This document shows, piece by piece, positions 1-9,169 of a stretch of 64,000 bases of DNA. The position numbers and the translations under genes are program-made. This stretch comes from Planctomycetaceae bacterium (lineage in GTDB: Bacteria > Planctomycetota > Phycisphaerae > Tepidisphaerales > Tepidisphaeraceae). The notes under the pieces are model-generated. The model made no database searches. It saw nothing but the letters and a program-made list of their open reading frames with translations, and was not told where the DNA came from. How positions within the stretch are numbered: the first letter of the stretch is position 1; each line of letters begins with the position of its first letter. The DNA lies in contig JAIYCY010000010.1 of NCBI GenBank assembly GCA_027487775.1, forward strand, positions 1 to 64,000, in the 5' to 3' direction.

Positions 1-3000
1 ATCGAGGGCCTTGAAATGCGTCGGCTGCTCGCTTCTGCCAACTTCCTCCTCGACGCCCCGCATCCAAATCCGCGTCAGGGGCTGCAAATCGACTTCCCCG
101 CCGACGTCTCGGCCTCCCTCTCCCCCGACGATCTGCAACTTGAGAATCTGACTAAAAACACGACCGTCGGCCTGCAGAACCCGACCTTCGTCGGCAATGT
201 CGCAACGCTTCTAACCTCAGCGGTCTACCCCGTGCTCGAAGACGGAAACTATGAACTGAATCTCCCCGCCGACCGGGTCTCACCCGCACTTGCTTCTGAT
301 CTTTACAAAGAAGATTTCTTCCTGAATGCAGATTTCAATCGCGACCGTGCTGTCAACTTTAGTGATCTTGTAACGCTTCAGCGGAACCTGAACAAGACGA
401 ATGCAAAGTGGTCCGAAGGAGATACCAATCTCGACGGCGTGGTGAATTTTACTGATCTTGTCGAACTCTCCCGGCGGTACAACGTCCAATTGTCCGCGCC
501 GCCCACCGGTGTGAACGGTCTGACCGCCGACGCGCTGCCGGGAAGTGGCGTTCGCGTCACGTGGAACGCGCCGGCCTCCGCCTACGACGGCTTCCGCATC
601 TATCGCTCGCTCGACGGAACGCAATTTCAACAGATCAATGTCATCAGTAAGTCCAGCTATCTGGCCAAGCCTTACTACGACGATCTCAAGACGCAGGACG
701 GAGCCAAGTATTGGTATCGCGTGCGTGCGTTTACGTTCGCCAGCGGCAACAGTCATACGACCGAAAAGGACTCGGCCGTCACGGTCCTGCCCGCACCCAC
801 GATGCTCGGCGCGCGGGCGGTCTCGGTGAATCGCATCGACGTGCTCTTCCGAGACAATTCATTGAATGAGACGGGATTTGAGGTCTATCGATCGACGAAC
901 GGAGGAGCATACTCGCTCGTCGGGACGGCTGCGCCGGGTTCGTCACGCTATCAAGACCAGACAGTCTCGACGGGTCAATCATATTCTTATCAGGTGCGTG
1001 CCGTTGTGATGAACGGGACGTCGCTCGTCATCGCCTCGGCGCAAACGCTCGCGAGCGATGCCGCCTCGACGGACCAGACGCGACCGGCCTACAGCAACCA
1101 CTTCGGCACGGCGGAGAACGAAGCAAGGCGGCCGGGGATCACCACGCAGGCCACGCTCGCGACCATGAGCCTCGACGGAAACGACTTTGCCATCCCCGGC
1201 ACCAACGGCATGGTCGAGTTCAGACTCGAAGGGCTGCCCGTTCACTCGGCCCTGACGATCTCGTTCGATCTCTACATCCTTGGCGCGTGGTCGGGCAGCA
1301 CGCCCTGGCAGGTCGAACTCGACAACGACGTGATGGCATCGACGAGTTTCAGCACGATCACCACCGCGTCACAGCAGTTCGGGGGACAGGGGCAAATCAA
1401 CGGCATATTCCCCGCCAACTCCGGCGCGACCGGCGTCGGAACTCTCGGCCACGAGACCGCCGATGCGACCTATCGATTCCATTTCACGCAAACCCACTCC
1501 GACACTAAGGCGACGTTCAAGCTGAGTGGCGGGGAACAGAATCTTGTATCATTCTGGGGGATCGACAATATCCGCATCACCATGCCATCCTCGAATCCAG
1601 TGGATTTCTGGGTTTTCCAGAATGGTGCACCATCTGGTGAAGCGGGCGGCGGCCTAGGCGAAGGCTCACCGCAAGGCACGCCACAACTGAATCCGACTCG
1701 TATCTCCGTTCAACGCAACAGCGACTATGATGAGAACAACACCGACGGGTCAGGCAACCTCGTGCCGGACTATGGTGTCAATGCAGGGTCATCAAATCCA
1801 TTCGGGGGGCGAAAGATCGTTGCACCGGCTGGACGAGGGGTGCGAGGCGAGGTCGATGATGAGTTGGTCTCCGGCAGATTCTCCGCCGCCTGGCAAGACG
1901 GCTCGGATCGCAAGGCCGTCTGGTGGCTCGAAATCGACAGCGATGTCAACATCTGGCAACACAAACCCGATGGCGATCCCAACTTCACCGCCCCGCACCC
2001 GCGCTCGTATCCTCATTGGGGACACTCCGTCAGCAACGACCCGACCAAGCCCGACGACGGCGGCAATGAATATGAGATTCTTATCGAAGGACTTTCCAAC
2101 ACGCTGAATAATCCAATGTCGCTGACGATGGTGGACTCCGCCGACACACGCGTGCCGACCACAGGCGATTTTGATCCGGCCCTGCTTCCGCTGGGCGTAC
2201 CGCGATTCACGAACTCAACGCAGGTCGATATCTATGATGTCGATCTGGATGTCGATAGCGACAACAACGGAACCCTCGACCGATCAGCCAACGAAGACCG
2301 CATCGAAGGCGACGCGAATGCGAGCACCGTGCTGACGATTCCGGTCAACCCGACGCCGGACGTCTATGACAACGCTGCGACCACCGACACCACCCGCTTC
2401 CGCCCCATGGTGATCGAACTGTCGGACGCACTTGATGACAGCATTTCAACTGACCTCACTTTTCACATCCCCGACGGCATCCGGTTGTGGACACCATGGT
2501 CCGGATCGACACGGAGAGCCTACCCAGTCACTGAGGGTGGCCACTTGATTCCCGACGGGATCACCCTGATTCCGCACCTCTTCGGTGGCCTCGGGCGGAC
2601 CTTCTACCTGGAGCGCACTCCAGCGCTTGTGCCCGTCATCGACTCCGAGTTTGTTACACTTGAAGCAACCACTTGGAGCATGTCCGGACTTCCTGGCTTC
2701 AACAGTCTCGTCGTGAAGGACTCCGCCCGCGTGGAGGTTGCCACGGACTCGGACGGCGACAAGGTGCCGGATGACTACGAAATACTCATCGGCTCCAACC
2801 CAACCAATGCGGACTCCGACGGGGACGGCATCAACGATGGCATCGAACTGGGCGCCGGGATGAATCCGATCATCAACGATGAAGACGGCAACGGAAGGCC
2901 GGACGGTTTAGACGACCCTGATGACGACGGAGCGAACAACCTGACTGAAGTTGCTGCTGGTACAAACATTACTTTTTTCGACACTGACGGTGATCTGCTG

Positions 3001-6000
3001 AGCGACGGATGGGAAATACTTTACGGTCGCAATCCGTTGGACCCCGATGAAGATGGCGATGGTGTGCTCGACCACTACAACGATGACGATAATGATGGGC
3101 TTAGCAATCTTCTCGAATCGGTCTATGGGTCAGACCCAGACAAGTTAGATTCGGACGACGACGGGGTCGACGATAGCGAAGAAACAGACCAAGGAAGCGA
3201 TCCCGCAGACCCGACTGACAACGGCGAGCCCCCACCAGACGACATGCTCGCCTGGATGGATCTGGCTGCCGGTGACGATAGTGGCAGCCACCACGAACGA
3301 TGGCGGCTCCGAGTCGGTCGAATCAATCAGGTCGCGCCGGATTTCGGACGTGTCGGTGTTGGTAGCTACGCTTACAAGCGCGGTGAATCTTACCCGATCT
3401 CTTTGCACTTCGTCGGTCGTAATCGACCGTGGGAGCATTACGATCAAACGGCTCTGGTCGGACTGGGTGGCACGTTGCATCGCACCCCCAATCCAGGCGA
3501 TCCACACTCCTGGGTTCAGGTCACACCTCCGAAATCGAATCTAGTCGACGTGCCGTACTTCATTGTCGATCCTGATACAGGAGCAAACGGAAATCCGCCT
3601 CCTAATCAAAAGCCGATCCTGGGCTACGGAGACAACACCACGGATAAATTCAAGAACAAACAGGCCACATTGCATCTGCCGATGGTGGATTTGGATGTGG
3701 ATAGCGATGATAGCGACACCGGCAACGTCGCCAACATCGTTGCAAACAACGCTGAGGAAGACCGGATCGAGCGCGACAAGGGTAAATCGATCTTCGTCTC
3801 CAACGCAGACACCGACAACGACGAAGTCGTTGACTATGCCGACTGGTCTATCCCCGGACGGAACTTTGCCAAACTTGGCGTCACTCTATCGGCCAACCTT
3901 GCCGAAGCCGAGGCGTCGTTGGACGACATCCAAATCTCCTTCGAATACGATGGCTCGGATCCCGAAGCTGTGACCGGGGAAACCGGACCCGCCGCCGGCA
4001 CAATCCGAATCTGGACCCACGATGCCGACAACCGCACCCTAGCACACTATCTCGAACCCGAGACGCCCTATTCCGCCACAGAGCTGGGGCTGACCTTGGG
4101 CGAGACGACTCAGTTCTTCATCGAAGCCGTCTCCGGGTCGTCCAGCCCCGCGGTCATCACAATTAGCGCCGACGTCGCCGGAACAAAGTGGAGCGGAGCG
4201 CTGCGAGATATCGTACACGTTCAGCCATTGGAAGTGACTTTCCGGGCGGATATCGATAACGACGGGCTGATCACCGACGCGGAGAGCGACGCTTCCTCCG
4301 CACAACGCCCTTTGCGTTTCTGGCTGAACAACGATGCCGACATGTGGAACGGCTCGATCGCCGCCGACGACGAGTCGCCTAACCCGGAACCGGACCACGG
4401 CGACGCGTTCATCGGCAATGCCGAAGTCGGGGACGGGGGCGATGCGGCAAAGGAGGACGTGTTCCGCCGCGACTTGGAGGACTTCGCGCAGCTCGGGCTC
4501 TGGTACCCCGAGGCGTTGCGAACGCAACTTGACCGCGTGCGGGTTTCTTTGTTGTCGGGCGGCGTCGGCACGATGGGCCTCAAGCTCTGGCGCTCGGCGA
4601 GAGACGATGCCCTGCCCCATGGACAATTCTCTTCTCGAGCCCACCTCTCGAACGACACCATCATTGAGCTTATACGGGGCGATACTATTAATTACGCCCA
4701 CACATCGCCCGACGTTCAACCCTTGCAACTGTCTGCTGGCGGCTCGTCGACGCTCACCCGGGCTGAGTTCGACCGAAAGTTCGGCACATACGCAATGGGG
4801 GCGTCCGCCTACCAGTCGCAGCTAATGTTTGAGGGCACGACAGCCGGCGACGGTCGGCTGGTCGTAGAATTCCTCGACGCGGCAGGTTCAACGCTCGTAA
4901 GATCCGAGGTCTACCTGCATCTCTACGACGTCCGCAACATGTACGACCACTTCTCGGTCGCGACGGGCGCAGAGGTCGACGGCGACGGCACCTACACCGC
5001 CAACGCCGTCACGTCGCCGGTCACGCAAACCGCCACCAGGTTAGCAACCAGTCAGCTCGCCGGCCTCACAGAGACGGACGACTACATCATGTTCGTTCAC
5101 GGCTGGCGGATGAAGACGACCGCCCGGTTGGCCTTTGCCGACACGTCGTTTAAGCGGCTCTACTGGTCGGGCCACGATGGCCGGTTCGGCACGTTCACTT
5201 GGCCCACCCAGTGGACCGCAGATCCCGTGTGGGACTCGGGCAACTTCGACCGCAGCGAACTGATCGCCTGGCAGTCCGCCGCGGGCCTCCGCAACGCCCT
5301 GCAGACGGTTCGGGACGAGATCGGCTCCGCCAAGCTGAGTGTGCTCGCCCACAGCATGGGAGCGATCGTCACGAGTGAGGCGCTCGGCTCCGCACCGGTT
5401 GGGCTCGTGAACACAGCGATCCTGAGCCAAGGTGCCCTGTCCGTCCACTATTTCGACGGTCACGTTACCGACCTGATCCTCGACGTCGACGACCCGCTGG
5501 GTGCCTATACCTACGGCCAGGCCGCGACAGCAATCCGAGACTCGGACAACCGTGTCGTGATCCGTTACCACGGGCTAAACGGCATTGGCAACGAGAGTCC
5601 CCGCTTTGGGTACATGCCCGGAGTTCACCGCATGGTCAACTTCTTCAACCCGCTCGACTACGCGCTGGCCACGTGGCGGATCAACGTGACGCTTCGCCCG
5701 TCCGGTAGCGTGTCGCCGCTTGACAGCTTGGCCCCGCAGTACGGCCTGTGGCTTGAGTGGTACCAGAACGCGCTTCTGCCCTTCGCCGGCATCACGCAAG
5801 ATCGCACGCCCGGTTTCGACGATACGACGTACACCCGGGTGAACGGCCCACAGGGTTTTTATTACACTCGGGGCGGCCCGGGTCACCCGACCACCACACT
5901 CAATGAAGTCGACAACTGGTACGAGATGTTTGCCTTCTCCGCGACGAGCGTCACCTTGCCCGTTGGGGCGTACGATATGGATGGTTATACACCCTTCGCC

Positions 6001-6135
6001 GCGTCTCTTAATTTGAATCAACTGGCTTCGAACAGGTTCGATCAAACGCGACCGGCTCACTCTGCACAATTTCAAGGTAGCTTCGGGGGCATGGAGGCGT
6101 ATTGGCGTCAAGTGCTCGCGGAGGCAGGCACATGA
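1..6135 (+). CDS. Giant secreted multidomain protein with C-terminal alpha/beta-hydrolase (lipase-like) domain, 5' partial
   Basis: The frame is open at base 1 and reads IEGLEMRRLLAS, a LEPR-XLL-like export motif, so the true start lies upstream; ATG 16 is only the first internal Met. Numbering from ATG 16, a dockerin-like pair of DxNxDG calcium loops lies at about residues 101-155, two fibronectin type III domains at 159-354, and a jelly-roll-like region around 355-530. Asp-rich thrombospondin type 3 repeats (DSDGDG-type) lie at about 909-1077. Near the C terminus FVHGW (1693-1697) and AHSMGA, with the nucleophile Ser1780, mark an alpha/beta-hydrolase domain. The protein is probably exported and calcium-stabilised; the hydrolase could be a lipase or esterase, substrate unknown. 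Its TGA overlaps the next ATG (ATGA), indicating translational coupling with the membrane-anchored neighbour. Confidence 0.85.
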   Translation: MEGLEMRRLLASANFLLDAPHPNPRQGLQIDFPADVSASLSPDDLQLENLTKNTTVGLQNPTFVGNVATLLTSAVYPVLEDGNYELNLPADRVSPALASDLYKEDFFLNADFNRDRAVNFSDLVTLQRNLNKTNAKWSEGDTNLDGVVNFTDLVELSRRYNVQLSAPPTGVNGLTADALPGSGVRVTWNAPASAYDGFRIYRSLDGTQFQQINVISKSSYLAKPYYDDLKTQDGAKYWYRVRAFTFASGNSHTTEKDSAVTVLPAPTMLGARAVSVNRIDVLFRDNSLNETGFEVYRSTNGGAYSLVGTAAPGSSRYQDQTVSTGQSYSYQVRAVVMNGTSLVIASAQTLASDAASTDQTRPAYSNHFGTAENEARRPGITTQATLATMSLDGNDFAIPGTNGMVEFRLEGLPVHSALTISFDLYILGAWSGSTPWQVELDNDVMASTSFSTITTASQQFGGQGQINGIFPANSGATGVGTLGHETADATYRFHFTQTHSDTKATFKLSGGEQNLVSFWGIDNIRITMPSSNPVDFWVFQNGAPSGEAGGGLGEGSPQGTPQLNPTRISVQRNSDYDENNTDGSGNLVPDYGVNAGSSNPFGGRKIVAPAGRGVRGEVDDELVSGRFSAAWQDGSDRKAVWWLEIDSDVNIWQHKPDGDPNFTAPHPRSYPHWGHSVSNDPTKPDDGGNEYEILIEGLSNTLNNPMSLTMVDSADTRVPTTGDFDPALLPLGVPRFTNSTQVDIYDVDLDVDSDNNGTLDRSANEDRIEGDANASTVLTIPVNPTPDVYDNAATTDTTRFRPMVIELSDALDDSISTDLTFHIPDGIRLWTPWSGSTRRAYPVTEGGHLIPDGITLIPHLFGGLGRTFYLERTPALVPVIDSEFVTLEATTWSMSGLPGFNSLVVKDSARVEVATDSDGDKVPDDYEILIGSNPTNADSDGDGINDGIELGAGMNPIINDEDGNGRPDGLDDPDDDGANNLTEVAAGTNITFFDTDGDLLSDGWEILYGRNPLDPDEDGDGVLDHYNDDDNDGLSNLLESVYGSDPDKLDSDDDGVDDSEETDQGSDPADPTDNGEPPPDDMLAWMDLAAGDDSGSHHERWRLRVGRINQVAPDFGRVGVGSYAYKRGESYPISLHFVGRNRPWEHYDQTALVGLGGTLHRTPNPGDPHSWVQVTPPKSNLVDVPYFIVDPDTGANGNPPPNQKPILGYGDNTTDKFKNKQATLHLPMVDLDVDSDDSDTGNVANIVANNAEEDRIERDKGKSIFVSNADTDNDEVVDYADWSIPGRNFAKLGVTLSANLAEAEASLDDIQISFEYDGSDPEAVTGETGPAAGTIRIWTHDADNRTLAHYLEPETPYSATELGLTLGETTQFFIEAVSGSSSPAVITISADVAGTKWSGALRDIVHVQPLEVTFRADIDNDGLITDAESDASSAQRPLRFWLNNDADMWNGSIAADDESPNPEPDHGDAFIGNAEVGDGGDAAKEDVFRRDLEDFAQLGLWYPEALRTQLDRVRVSLLSGGVGTMGLKLWRSARDDALPHGQFSSRAHLSNDTIIELIRGDTINYAHTSPDVQPLQLSAGGSSTLTRAEFDRKFGTYAMGASAYQSQLMFEGTTAGDGRLVVEFLDAAGSTLVRSEVYLHLYDVRNMYDHFSVATGAEVDGDGTYTANAVTSPVTQTATRLATSQLAGLTETDDYIMFVHGWRMKTTARLAFADTSFKRLYWSGHDGRFGTFTWPTQWTADPVWDSGNFDRSELIAWQSAAGLRNALQTVRDEIGSAKLSVLAHSMGAIVTSEALGSAPVGLVNTAILSQGALSVHYFDGHVTDLILDVDDPLGAYTYGQAATAIRDSDNRVVIRYHGLNGIGNESPRFGYMPGVHRMVNFFNPLDYALATWRINVTLRPSGSVSPLDSLAPQYGLWLEWYQNALLPFAGITQDRTPGFDDTTYTRVNGPQGFYYTRGGPGHPTTTLNEVDNWYEMFAFSATSVTLPVGAYDMDGYTPFAASLNLNQLASNRFDQTRPAHSAQFQGSFGGMEAYWRQVLAEAGT

Positions 6136-7019
6136 AACGACTGCACCTTCCACGTTGGCTGCTCGTTATTCCGCTCGCCGTCGTGGCCGTCGTATTGCTC
6201 GCGGTCGGCCTGAGGTTGCTCGGGTTCCGCATTCCCAACTGGCAGGAGCTGTACGTGGCCGGGATGGACCGGGCCTCGAACCAGCAAGTGACATTCTTCG
6301 GCCGCGTCGTCGATCAGGATGGCGTGCCCGTCGCCGACGCGACGGTTGCGATCTTTGTCTTCGGCACGGATCCCGACTGGGCGTGGCGAGGCGGGCCGGA
6401 CAAACGCGGGAGCAACCGGCTCGACGAGTTCCGCACGAATGCGAACGGAGCGTTCACTGTCTCCTTCGTAGGCAGCGCCATCAGTGTCAGGGACGTCCGG
6501 GCTGACGAGTACGAGTGGTTTCATGACGCAGGGTACGGTTCGGGCAATGATCGAAGGCGAAGCCACGGCTGGGACCGCATGTTTTACTTCTGGTACAGGC
6601 GGGGGATGAGCGGCTACCTTCCGGACCCCGCCCGCCCGGCCCAGTTCGTGCTGGTCCGGCAAGGGGTCACGGCGGTGTCGGCCTTCCCATCGAGGGGCGG
6701 CACCGATATCGACAATTCGCAAGTCATTACGAACGTCCCGATGTGGCCGATAGAACCATCCTTGAAGGGCGTGCACCCCGCACAACCGACGACGGCACCT
6801 TCGGCTGCTCGTGGATTCGAGCCTGCCAATCCGTCGAAAGCGAACATAGATGGCGTCGAGGCCGGCGTCGGCGGCGTTGTCGCCGAGTGGCTCGTCACCG
6901 CCAATGACGTCGCGGCCGGCAAGACCAGCGTCGCTCAGGCGGCGATCTCGATCATCCCCTTCCTTCCGGTTCAAGTCGTCGGCGTTTATCAAGCAGCCGT
7001 TTGTAGTCGACCCACTTGA
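6132..7019 (+). CDS. Membrane-anchored protein with carboxypeptidase-regulatory-like domain (possibly frameshifted)
   Basis: The start ATG overlaps the stop of the giant hydrolase gene (ATGA). The product (295 aa) begins MKRLHLPRWLL and has a hydrophobic anchor at about residues 9-30. A carboxypeptidase-regulatory-like beta-sandwich follows at about residues 52-110, recognised by FFGRVVDQDGVPVADATV and NANGAFTVSF. A small Ala/Val-rich segment then resembles the linker region of multi-domain surface proteins. The reading frame stops at 7019 in a poorly conserved-looking tail, while a second frame (+1) continues with well-formed protein sequence to 7608. The two may therefore be one gene broken by a frameshift near 6980-7020. 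Function unknown; probably works with the secreted hydrolase upstream. Confidence 0.7.
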   Translation: MKRLHLPRWLLVIPLAVVAVVLLAVGLRLLGFRIPNWQELYVAGMDRASNQQVTFFGRVVDQDGVPVADATVAIFVFGTDPDWAWRGGPDKRGSNRLDEFRTNANGAFTVSFVGSAISVRDVRADEYEWFHDAGYGSGNDRRRSHGWDRMFYFWYRRGMSGYLPDPARPAQFVLVRQGVTAVSAFPSRGGTDIDNSQVITNVPMWPIEPSLKGVHPAQPTTAPSAARGFEPANPSKANIDGVEAGVGGVVAEWLVTANDVAAGKTSVAQAAISIIPFLPVQVVGVYQAAVCSRPT

Positions 7020-7026
7020 CAATACC

Positions 7027-7608
7027 GTGGTCTTCGGCGGCGACAACCGGCAAAATGGAAACGGAACCGCGATCTTCGATAAAACCAATACCCGGTATCG
7101 TCTACGTCAAACGGGGCGATTCATTCCGCTGGAAGGTTACGACGCAGACGGTTTGAAGGATGGAAGCGCGACGAACCTTCCTGGTGTCACAACTAAATAT
7201 GCTGCAGCCGCCGTCGTCGGTGGTCAGATACCGCCCGGTACTGTACCGCTTGCGACGGGGACAGCGGATATCAGTCGTATGACCGTTACAGCCATCCGGC
7301 AAGATACCCGACTCGTGTTGGCGAAGTTCAGGATGGAAGCAAACAATCCGCTTGTGGATGGGTCACCGGATATTGAAGTGATCTTTGACCTCATTCTCGA
7401 CTATACTGACCCGCGTAATCCGCAGATGAGTCTTGCGAGCGAGCACAAGTGGTTTCCGTGCTTTGACATCTATGTTAATGGGCAGTCTGTCTATCCGTTC
7501 GATAGCGAGAATGCCACAGTCCTCAGCCTCGCTGGTCCACGGGTCTTCATTCAGTTTCCGTTTAGGCCGATCGAGTTGCCATGGGACGATGAGCAGGTCA
7601 ATCCATGA
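7027..7608 (+). CDS. Hypothetical protein, probably the downstream half of the preceding gene
   Basis: From about 6990 the +1 frame reads as ordinary protein (VVFGGDNRQNGNGTAIFDK, then beta-rich sequence ending in PWDDEQVNP). Upstream of 6990 the same frame is an Arg/Ser/Pro-rich shadow of the preceding gene. The first reasonable independent start is GTG 7027, which has no Shine-Dalgarno sequence. An apparent frameshift joining it to the 6132-7019 gene is therefore as likely as a separate gene. No signal peptide is seen if it starts at 7027, which also favours a broken single gene. The stop TGA overlaps the ATG of the next gene (ATGA). No family recognised. Confidence 0.5.
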   Translation: MVFGGDNRQNGNGTAIFDKTNTRYRLRQTGRFIPLEGYDADGLKDGSATNLPGVTTKYAAAAVVGGQIPPGTVPLATGTADISRMTVTAIRQDTRLVLAKFRMEANNPLVDGSPDIEVIFDLILDYTDPRNPQMSLASEHKWFPCFDIYVNGQSVYPFDSENATVLSLAGPRVFIQFPFRPIELPWDDEQVNP

Positions 7609-8198
7609 TATTCCGGGCAAAAAGCAAGTTCTTTCCGATTGTCGCATTGGCATGGCTCGCAGCATTTGCCATATGCTGTTCACATGAGCCGCAAAAACGT
7701 GTCGCCGTCCCGAATGGCGCCTTGCGATTGGGCCTAACCTCGGAAGTTGCCACGGAACGATTCAGTGCTTGGGCTCTTCTCGCATACGCTTTGGATGGCG
7801 TTAGCGTAAATATACCACCAGATGCAAAAGTGTCGGTGGGTGGGCGGCAGTTTACCAACGAAGACCTGTCTCGGGTTCGTGAGACATTTCTACAACTGCA
7901 TAAGTCCGAGCGTGCAGAAGTCTTCAGGTACGGACTCGCCGATTCGGACAATGACGTGGTGGACGTAGTACTCGCCGCCGTCTTGATCGAGTATAACCGG
8001 CTTGCGACAAAACCGGAGAAGTCGGATTTCCTGCAAAGCATCCTGCCGGAGGTCCGGGCCATTGACGAAAAGCGTTCGGCTGATTTGCGCCAGAAACTTC
8101 TATGGATCGAGAAACTTATAGCAAATGACGCAAGCGCGTGCGGCTTGACGAATTCTTGGTATCCGACACTGTGCTGCCTGAGAATCTTGAGTGCGTAG
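7605..8198 (+). CDS. Putative lipoprotein
   Basis: The 197-aa product starts at an ATG overlapping the previous stop (ATGA). Residues 8-25 form a hydrophobic signal that ends in a lipobox-like AFAICC, so lipidation at Cys24 or Cys25 is plausible. The rest is helical and polar with no recognised domain. The last codons (LRILSA) and the TAG stop run into the first 87-bp palindromic repeat beginning at 8191, so the C terminus may have been rewritten by insertion of that element. It is the third or fourth member of the translationally coupled group headed by the giant hydrolase. Confidence 0.65.
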   Translation: MIFRAKSKFFPIVALAWLAAFAICCSHEPQKRVAVPNGALRLGLTSEVATERFSAWALLAYALDGVSVNIPPDAKVSVGGRQFTNEDLSRVRETFLQLHKSERAEVFRYGLADSDNDVVDVVLAAVLIEYNRLATKPEKSDFLQSILPEVRAIDEKRSADLRQKLLWIEKLIANDASACGLTNSWYPTLCCLRILSA

Positions 8199-8277
8199 GG
8201 TCCGGTGTACGCACCAGACCGTCGTTGCGTCGCTGGCGAAATGGTCCGGTGAATACACCGGACCCTACCTGCTGAAG
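8191..8277. repeat. 87-bp palindromic repeat element, copy 1
   Basis: The element is bounded by a perfect 15-bp inverted repeat: GTAGGGTCCGGTGTA at 8195-8209 and its reverse complement at 8254-8268, with a further internal GGTCCGGTG copy. A second 87-bp copy begins at 8841. The sequence resembles short REP/MITE-like elements with a GTAGGGTCCG core seen in planctomycete genomes (from memory, not searched). It begins 7 bp before the stop of the lipoprotein gene. Confidence 0.8.
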
Positions 8278-8340
8278 CTCAACGCGCGTGGTGCCGAACT
8301 GACCAATCAAATTCACATTTCAATTGAACGGGGTCTTCGC

Positions 8341-8841
8341 TTGAAGCTGGCACCCACACTACGCAATTTGCTTCGCCACTCGAATCGCGCGATCGCATGG
8401 TTTGTGGCGGTACTTCCGTGGCTCTTTCCGATCTGGCTGTACACCCACGTTAGCTTCAGACGGGCAATGACCCCTGTGACCATTCACCTTGGAGATATCA
8501 TCATTCGGCCTGGCCTCGAGCGAAACGACGGTCCCTGGCGCTGGCATCCTCAGATTCGAGTCAACACGCCGTCAAGTCTCACGTCCGAGGAGATACTCAG
8601 TCGCAGAGGCTTCGTTGTGGGGCCGTTGTCGTTGCGTCGAAATATGATCGCGTCGGTGCCATCCGCGCCGGCGACGCAGATCGTGCAGTTGGATTGTTGG
8701 GCGTTCTGCCTGTGGCTATTGGTATTGCCCTTTTTGATCATTGTGAGATTGCGGCGGAACGCGATGAAAGGAGCCCGTGGATTCTTTGCATCGCCGGGCA
8801 CGCCTTCTGATACCAAGGAATCAAAGCGGGGACGTAGATAG
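8341..8841 (+). CDS. Small membrane protein with two transmembrane segments
   Basis: The frame is open from inside the first palindromic repeat (8191), but that part is repeat DNA. Protein-like sequence begins around TTG 8341 (weak GGGG about 8 nt upstream), giving about 166 aa. A first transmembrane helix lies at about residues 17-34 (AWFVAVLPWLFPIWLY), then a roughly 85-residue loop, then a second helix at about 121-138 (FCLWLLVLPFLIIV) followed by Arg/Lys, and a polar basic tail. Start choice is uncertain. The stop TAG abuts the second repeat copy. No family recognised. Confidence 0.5.
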   Translation: MKLAPTLRNLLRHSNRAIAWFVAVLPWLFPIWLYTHVSFRRAMTPVTIHLGDIIIRPGLERNDGPWRWHPQIRVNTPSSLTSEEILSRRGFVVGPLSLRRNMIASVPSAPATQIVQLDCWAFCLWLLVLPFLIIVRLRRNAMKGARGFFASPGTPSDTKESKRGRR

Positions 8842-8927
8842 TGCGTAGGGTCCGGTGTACGCACCGGACCGCGGTTGCGGCCTTCGCGAGACGGTCTGGT
8901 ACGTACATCGAAGCCTATCTGCTCAAG
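8841..8927. repeat. 87-bp palindromic repeat element, copy 2
   Basis: Same length as copy 1. The first 25 bases are identical (GTGCGTAGGGTCCGGTGTAC and following bases) and the end matches CCTA-CTGCT-AAG. The right arm of the inverted repeat has decayed (TACATCGAAGCCTAT), so this copy no longer forms the full hairpin. It starts at the last base of the preceding stop codon, as copy 1 sits across a stop codon. Confidence 0.75.
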
Positions 8928-9169
8928 ATCTGCCCTGATCTGCGATCCCCGATAAGAAGCGTACCGGACGAGTGATACGGGTTTGGAGCAGGACGAAGGA
9001 TTGACAAGCTCCCGAAATCTTCGCGCTGGGCTTAAGTCGAAGACACTTCCTGACGATGCCTCATGGACAGGTCCGAAGTCTGGTCGCTCCAGTGCCGGGG
9101 CGGGAGATGAGGACACTCACCATCTTGTCGCACAACACGGGCAACGCCCGGCGACGAAACGGAGAATCC
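8928..9169. other. Intergenic spacer, nothing firm
   Basis: Apart from the repeat copy that precedes it, this stretch shows no convincing gene. A TTGACA at 9001-9006 has no -10 partner at a normal distance. A small CGGGC-AAC-GCCCG hairpin lies about 25 nt upstream of the next start. Confidence 0.4.

Noticed and set aside
4039-4728. Long open frame of about 229 codons on the minus strand
   Set aside because: It lies inside the giant hydrolase gene and its translation has no recognisable domain; GC-rich antisense frames of this length are expected.
8191-8340. Upstream extension of the small membrane protein from the repeat
   Set aside because: This part is repeat DNA and gives no recognisable protein sequence.
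9001-9006. TTGACA as a -35 box
   Set aside because: No -10-like hexamer lies 16-18 nt downstream.
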